From: JANOAR01 sp031411235
GTDB taxonomy: Bacteria; Verrucomicrobiota; Verrucomicrobiia; Verrucomicrobiales; Verrucomicrobiaceae
Reading direction: 5' to 3'
Assembly: GCA_031411235.1 (NCBI GenBank)
Contig: JANOAR010000058.1
Location: 1 to 10,003 of the forward strand
DNA length: 10,003 nt
Below the pieces are notes generated by a model. It searched no databases and had not been told where the DNA came from. It saw only the letters and a list, made by a program, of their open reading frames with translations. Shown here piece by piece: positions 6,335 to 10,003 of the stretch (position 1 is the first letter of the stretch; the number at the start of each line of letters is the position of its first letter). A program made the translations under genes and the position numbers.

Positions 6335-7804
6335 ATGAAAACCCACGACCCCATGCCAGAACTCGTCAGTGCGGCGACGCCAACTTCGCGCCGCGATTTT
6401 TTGCAGCGCCTCACGGCGGCTAGCACAGCGGCGTGGATGACGGGCGAGCCGCAGTCGCTGTGGGCGAAGTCCGGCGAAAGCATCGCGCAGCCCAAGGCGA
6501 AAGCCGAAGCCTGCATCCTACTATGGATGGCGGGGGGCATGGCCGCACCGGATACGTTTGACCCCAAGCGCTACCTACCTTTTGAAAAGGGGCTCGAAGT
6601 GAAGCGAATGCTCAGCACTTTCCCCGCGATCAACACCGCTGCCGACGGCATCAAAATATGCGCAGGCATGGAGAACTTCGCGAAGGTGATGGATCGTGCG
6701 ACACTGATCCGCAGTGCGGTGCAGCCCGACCTCGGCAGCATCCTGCACTCACGGCATCAGTATCACTGGCACACAGGCTATGTACCGCCGCAGACGGTGG
6801 CTGCGCCACACATCGGCGCATGGATGGCTAAGGTGCTCGGGCCGCGTAATCCAGTGATGCCGAGTTTCATCAATATCGGCCAGCGGCTCGAAGGCGTGGG
6901 CGAGAGCGAGGAGTTAAAGGCCTTCACCACCGCAGGGTTTTTTGGCAGTGAGTTCGGGCCGATGAATCTCCCCTTCCCCGAGGAAGCCTCGCAATCCGTA
7001 CGCCCGCCGAAAGGCATGGAGCCGGGTCGTTTTGCCAGTCGCGATAAATTCTTCCGCAAGCTGGTCGATCAGAGTCCGCAGCGCGACTACATGAGCGACT
7101 ACCAGCAGCAGTCGATGCTGCGCAGCATGGATAATGCGTATCGCCTGCTCAGTTCCAAGGAGCGCGAGGCCTTCGACATCACGCTGGAGCCAAAGGACAG
7201 CTACGCGAAGTATGACACGGGCCGGTTTGGCCGTGGCTGCCTGCTGGCTCGGCGGCTCGTCGAGTCCGGCGCGCGCTTCGTCGAAGTGACCACCGAGTAT
7301 GTGCCTTTTTTTCAATGGGACACGCACAAGGATGGGCATACTACGGTGGAGGCTATGCACAAGGAAATGGACGCGCCCATCGCGCAGCTTGTGCTCGATC
7401 TGGAGGCGAAGGGCTTACTCGACCGCACACTTATCATCATCGCGAGCGAGTTCAGCCGCGATGCGCTCATGGAAGGCAAGCCAGGCTCGACGGCGAATGA
7501 CCAGACCACCTTCAAAGTGGATACGCTGAGCGAGATGAAACACTATGGCCTGCACCGCCATTTCACAGGCGGCACGAGTGTGGTGATGTTCGGCGGTGGC
7601 ACAAAGAAAGGGTTCCTCTACGGCGAGACAGCAGACGAGCGCCCCCTCATCGCCACGAAAAATCCCGTCACTGTGATGGATCTGCACGCGACGATCATGA
7701 CGGCGATGGGCATCAGTCCGAAGACCGAGTTTAGCATCGAAGGCAGACCGTTTTACGTGACGGAAGACGGCAAAGGCAAGGCTGTGATGGACGTGTTTGC
7801 ATAG
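6335..7804 (+). CDS. DUF1501 domain protein, divergent, Tat-exported
   Basis: A 489-residue complete member of the DUF1501 family (alkaline-phosphatase/sulfatase-like superfamily). Residues 18-26, SRRDFLQRL, with an Ala/Thr-rich stretch after them form a Tat signal. The start is uncertain: ATG 6335 is chosen, but TTG 6323 and ATG 6353 are also in frame, and none has a Shine-Dalgarno. Motifs: DTFDPKRY (about 73-80), RFGRGCLLARRLVESG (about 297-312), WDTHKDGH (328-335) and SEFSRD (371-376). Compared with the other copy in this window, EFGRSP is replaced by EFSRDA, and GRDHWP by a stretch containing HYGLHRHF. The nucleophile-region motif reads LLWMAGGMAAPDTFDPK, without the Ser usual after GG in this family. 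It may therefore be a subfamily with altered chemistry, or a binding protein. It follows the TerC gene by 25 bp and is convergent with the dehydratase gene. Confidence 0.9.
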   Translation: MKTHDPMPELVSAATPTSRRDFLQRLTAASTAAWMTGEPQSLWAKSGESIAQPKAKAEACILLWMAGGMAAPDTFDPKRYLPFEKGLEVKRMLSTFPAINTAADGIKICAGMENFAKVMDRATLIRSAVQPDLGSILHSRHQYHWHTGYVPPQTVAAPHIGAWMAKVLGPRNPVMPSFINIGQRLEGVGESEELKAFTTAGFFGSEFGPMNLPFPEEASQSVRPPKGMEPGRFASRDKFFRKLVDQSPQRDYMSDYQQQSMLRSMDNAYRLLSSKEREAFDITLEPKDSYAKYDTGRFGRGCLLARRLVESGARFVEVTTEYVPFFQWDTHKDGHTTVEAMHKEMDAPIAQLVLDLEAKGLLDRTLIIIASEFSRDALMEGKPGSTANDQTTFKVDTLSEMKHYGLHRHFTGGTSVVMFGGGTKKGFLYGETADERPLIATKNPVTVMDLHATIMTAMGISPKTEFSIEGRPFYVTEDGKGKAVMDVFA

Positions 7805-7846
7805 CCGTAGCCAGCCGCAGTAGCTTTTGACTGCATCGTTACGGCT
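7803..7846. terminator. Nested inverted repeat filling the convergent gap
   Basis: The outer arms AGCCGTA (7803-7809) and TACGGCT (7840-7846) pair over 7 bp, and inside them GCAGT (7817-7821) and ACTGC (7830-7834) pair over 5 bp around an 8-nt loop containing TTTT. The outer arms touch the stop codons of both flanking genes (plus TAG 7802-7804; minus TAA 7846-7848). The structure takes up the whole 41-bp gap and is nearly symmetrical, as expected for a bidirectional terminator, although there is no trailing T-run. Confidence 0.45.
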
Positions 7847-8829
7847 TAGACCGCCGCGCTTGGCCAAACTTTAGCCAGCATGTCCAGGCTCGCGTTCCCT
7901 CCTGTGAGGACACAAGCCACGCGTTTGCCAAGCCATTCATCACGGTGTTTTGACAGAGCTGCATAGGCCAGTGCGCCTGCGCCTTCGGCAATGTTTCGCG
8001 TGGCCTGGAGGAGTTCGCGCATCGCTGCCAGCGCTTCGTCATCGGTCACGGTAATGATGTCATGGGCATACTGCATCACGAGTGCCAGCGCCTCTCTGTG
8101 GGGTGTTTTGCAAGCCACGCCCTCAGCGACGCCAGTGGTGCTGGATTGCTCGACGAACTGTCGCTGCTGGAACGAGAGCGCATAAGCTGGCGCGTGCGCA
8201 GAGACTACGCCGATGATCTTGGTCTTGAGTCGCAAAGCCTCGCGCGCAGCGACGACGCCACAGAAGCCTGAGCCGAGCCCGATGGGCACAAACACGGCAT
8301 CGAAATCTGCCACGGCACGAAACAACTCCAGCCCATACGTCGCCACACCACGCACCAACCAAGGATGAAATGAGGGCACAGCGTGCAGCCCTTCCTTGGC
8401 CGCCAGTTCACGCGAGTATTCCAGTGCCTCCTGGAACTCATTCCCGTGCTCAACTACCTCGCCTCCGAGGGAACGCATGGCCGCGTTTTTATCGGGGTTA
8501 TTGCCTCGCGGCACCACGATCACAGCCCGCATCCTATGCTGTTTGGCGGCATAGGCGATGGATTGTCCGTGATTGCCTGTGGAGGCAGCGAGCACACCGG
8601 CTACGTCCGGCTGCTGGCGCTTCAGTTCGTCGAGATACACGAGTCCGCCACGAATCTTGAAGGCACCGACGGGCGTGTGGTTTTCATGTTTGATCCACAA
8701 CTCACAACCCACGTTTTCCTGAAGCCTTGGCCACGCGTAGAGCGGCGTTTCAAGAATATGTGGGCGTATCGAAACTTGCGCACTTTCGATCTCACTAAGC
8801 GAAGGCAGCAGTGCGGTGGGCTTGGACAT
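7846..8829 (-). CDS. PLP-dependent threonine/serine dehydratase-like enzyme
   Basis: A 327-residue fold-type II PLP enzyme. K58 in PVGAFKIRGG is the Schiff-base lysine; STGNHGQS (83-90) is the substrate/cofactor loop; GLGSGFCG (184-191) is the phosphate-binding loop, slightly unlike the common all-Gly form; and TGGN (309-312) is the pyridine-nitrogen contact. It has the catalytic domain only, with no C-terminal ACT-like regulatory domain as in biosynthetic IlvA, so catabolic dehydration of threonine or serine to a 2-oxo acid plus ammonia is a reasonable guess. The KHENHTPVGAF signature is shared with proteins named threonine dehydratase, but other activities of the group (hydroxyaspartate dehydratase, hydroxyectoine-pathway EutB, racemase) cannot be excluded. 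It is cytoplasmic, with no signal. The ATG at 8827-8829 has no Shine-Dalgarno. It lies 16 bp after the MOSC gene and is probably its operon partner. Confidence 0.9.
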   Translation of the reverse strand: MSKPTALLPSLSEIESAQVSIRPHILETPLYAWPRLQENVGCELWIKHENHTPVGAFKIRGGLVYLDELKRQQPDVAGVLAASTGNHGQSIAYAAKQHRMRAVIVVPRGNNPDKNAAMRSLGGEVVEHGNEFQEALEYSRELAAKEGLHAVPSFHPWLVRGVATYGLELFRAVADFDAVFVPIGLGSGFCGVVAAREALRLKTKIIGVVSAHAPAYALSFQQRQFVEQSSTTGVAEGVACKTPHREALALVMQYAHDIITVTDDEALAAMRELLQATRNIAEGAGALAYAALSKHRDEWLGKRVACVLTGGNASLDMLAKVWPSAAV

Positions 8830-8845
8830 GGCTGTTACTTATTTT

Positions 8846-9301
8846 TCAATCGACCTGCAAGCACCCCGTGCTCAGAATACGAGCCCGCAAGCCGCCATTA
8901 CCACGCATGGCTGCCTCCGCTCCTTCGGCAAAGGCTTCATTCATCCAGTAGCAAGGCTTGCTCTCCTCGGTGCCGTAGAATCGCACGCCCTGAACCTCGA
9001 ACTCCACGCCGATAAGGGTATTCAAGTCGATGCCTTGTGTGATGACGTTGCGTCGAAACACGCTCGCAGGTTTGCCATACTCGCTGAATTGCTCGCACAG
9101 CCTTTCATAGGTCTCATGGGCGAAGAAGGTGATCTGGCCCTTGAAGTCTTCTTTGAAATCAAAGTACCGATCACCACGAATCCCCTTCCCTTCCACACAT
9201 TCCACGGCACGAACCTCCTGCACTGGCGCATGGCCCGAGGGGCCGCCATGATGCCCGACATAGTTGTGCTGGGGCGAGATGTAGAGGTTCAATACTTTCA
9301 T
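8846..9301 (-). CDS. MOSC domain-containing protein
   Basis: A 151-residue stand-alone MOSC protein. Seen: GHHGG near the N terminus (16-20), GKGIRGDRYFDF (38-49), FRRNVIT (82-88), C117 in EESKPCYWMN, and GGLRARILSTG (136-146). In the MOSC fold, the conserved cysteine (here C117) carries persulfide sulfur or contacts the molybdenum cofactor; stand-alone members such as YiiM are thought to deliver sulfur or act in detoxification of N-hydroxylated compounds, but this member's role is not known. It is likely cytoplasmic. The ATG at 9299-9301 lies 22 bases after a strong extended -10 candidate and has no Shine-Dalgarno. The dehydratase gene follows after 16 bp on the same strand; no metabolic link between the two is obvious. 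Confidence 0.9.
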   Translation of the reverse strand: MKVLNLYISPQHNYVGHHGGPSGHAPVQEVRAVECVEGKGIRGDRYFDFKEDFKGQITFFAHETYERLCEQFSEYGKPASVFRRNVITQGIDLNTLIGVEFEVQGVRFYGTEESKPCYWMNEAFAEGAEAAMRGNGGLRARILSTGCLQVD

Positions 9302-9322
9302 AAAGGTCGTTTGTCGGCTGCG

Positions 9323-9331
9323 TTTATAGCA
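9323..9331 (-). promoter_or_regulatory. Extended -10 promoter candidate for the MOSC-dehydratase pair
   Basis: Read on the minus strand the site is TGCTATAAA, an extended -10 (TGn plus TATAAA, 5 of 6 to consensus). It lies 21 bases before the MOSC ATG, so the untranslated leader would be only about 14 bases. No good -35 is seen at 16-18 bases, as is common for extended -10 promoters. Confidence 0.45.
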
Positions 9332-9359
9332 TTAAAAGCTGCGAGCGGAGACATATAGT
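9332..9359 (+). promoter_or_regulatory. Sigma-70-like promoter candidate for the thioesterase gene
   Basis: TTAAAA at 9332-9337 (4 of 6 to TTGACA) and TATAGT at 9354-9359 (5 of 6 to TATAAT) are separated by 16 bases. A transcript would start near 9366 and leave a leader of about 74 bases before the ATG at 9440. It abuts the minus-strand -10 candidate, so polymerases at the two sites would compete. Confidence 0.4.
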
Positions 9360-9439
9360 ATGCTTGCGGTTCATTCCCACTGCCAGGAACTCGCTAGCGT
9401 GCTTTCATCGCCTCACTTCACCCCCATCCTGTTTCCTCC

Positions 9440-9898
9440 ATGCCCCATCATTTCGACCACATCGACCGCGTTCAATTCGCCGAGACAGACATGGCGGGCA
9501 TCGTCCACTTCTCGAATTTCTACCGCTACATGGAGCGGGCGGAGCATGGCTTCTTTCGCTCGCTGGGGCTGAGCATTTTTGAAAAGGATGCCGAAGTGGC
9601 GCACGAGGATCGCGTCGGTTGGCCACGCGTCCACGCCGCGTGCGACTACTTTGCACCGCTGTTCTTCGAGGATGAATTCCGCACTGAGTTGCTCGTGGAG
9701 GAGGTGCGCAGCAAGGTCATTCGTTATGTGTTCCGCTTCTGGCGCATGGCCGATGGCATCCTCGCTGCCGAGGGCCGCATCACCGCTGCCTGCGTGCGCA
9801 AAGACCCTGCGACGGGCAAGATGAAGGCCGTGGCGATACCCGAGCGCATCAGCGGCAAGATCGAAGCTGCGCCCGCTGATAAGCTGGCGAGGAAGTAG
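9440..9898 (+). CDS. Hotdog-fold acyl-CoA thioesterase (YbgC / 4-hydroxybenzoyl-CoA type)
   Basis: A 152-residue cytoplasmic enzyme. The N-terminal part has the family signature: RVQFAETDMAGIVHFSNFYRYMERAE at about 10-35 holds D17, the catalytic acid of the YbgC group, the GIVHFSNFYRY segment and E32/E35 of the helix. WPRVHAACDYFAPLFFED (about 61-78) fits the second strand pair. It likely hydrolyses a short-chain or aromatic acyl-CoA; which one cannot be read from sequence. It is somewhat longer than YbgC (about 134 residues), with a charged C-terminal tail. No tol-pal genes are adjacent, so a Tol-Pal link is not supported here. The start ATG has no Shine-Dalgarno; the leader just upstream is pyrimidine-rich (TTTCCTCC). 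It is divergent from the MOSC gene with a 138-bp spacer. Confidence 0.9.
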   Translation: MPHHFDHIDRVQFAETDMAGIVHFSNFYRYMERAEHGFFRSLGLSIFEKDAEVAHEDRVGWPRVHAACDYFAPLFFEDEFRTELLVEEVRSKVIRYVFRFWRMADGILAAEGRITAACVRKDPATGKMKAVAIPERISGKIEAAPADKLARK

Positions 9899-9976
9899 AT
9901 ATACTGCGCGTCATTTTGATTTGGGAAAACAGCCAGCGGCATAGCGCACGGCAAGGGGGGCGGAACAAGGACAAAT

Positions 9977-10003
9977 CGGCTAAAGCCTCGTACTCCAACG
10001 TGG
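9977..10003. repeat. Possible REP-like intergenic repeat, cut by window edge
   Basis: The last bases hold GGCTAAAGCC (9978-9987; arms GGCT/AGCC) followed by TCGTACTCCAACG. In my memory, sequences of this form recur between genes of Verrucomicrobia and Planctomycetes, but there is no second copy in this window to prove it here. The rest of 9899-9976 shows nothing recognisable. Confidence 0.3.

Noticed and set aside
1..10003. CRISPR array, prophage, toxin-antitoxin or defence system
   Set aside because: No spaced direct repeats, integrase, transposase, recombinase or small paired genes are visible on either strand.

Overview
The window is GC-rich and densely coding. Its gene families point to a bacterium of the PVC superphylum, most likely Verrucomicrobiota (Verrucomicrobiaceae / Prosthecobacter-like). 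The evidence is two DUF1501 proteins, a giant exported PVC-type heme-binding protein (propeller + HEAT-like + CxxCH), twin-arginine signals on exported enzymes, and few Shine-Dalgarno sequences. The phylum call is an inference from family content; I could not run a search.

Layout. (1) 1-1040, plus: 3' part of a DUF1501 protein, its 5' end outside the window. (2) 1162-5406, minus: two exported proteins in line, a Tat-type amidohydrolase (4480-5406) followed after 99 bp by a 1072-residue PVC-type cytochrome-like protein (1162-4380). (3) 5512-7804, plus: a seven-segment TerC-family membrane protein, then 25 bp later a second, divergent Tat-type DUF1501 protein. (4) 7846-9301, minus: a MOSC-domain protein followed after 16 bp by a PLP-dependent threonine-dehydratase-like enzyme. 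(5) 9440-9898, plus: a hotdog acyl-CoA thioesterase of the YbgC/4-hydroxybenzoyl-CoA type. No gap reaches 300 bases. I see no RNA gene, insertion sequence, CRISPR array or phage gene.

How it fits together. The left two thirds looks like part of the large exported-enzyme repertoire of these bacteria: alkaline-phosphatase-superfamily DUF1501 proteins, a metal-dependent hydrolase and a periplasmic heme protein, with a TerC metal transporter between them. Because TerC proteins in other bacteria supply manganese to exported enzymes, the TerC/DUF1501 pair is the most interesting functional hint. The right third is ordinary metabolism.

Structure beyond the genes includes: a low-GC patch of about 560 bp inside the heme-protein gene; a 9-bp perfect hairpin on the TerC stop codon; a nested inverted repeat filling the 41-bp gap between two convergent genes; back-to-back promoter candidates at 9323-9359; and a possible REP-like repeat cut by the right edge. 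I did not find a clear undescribed defence, mobile or biosynthetic system.
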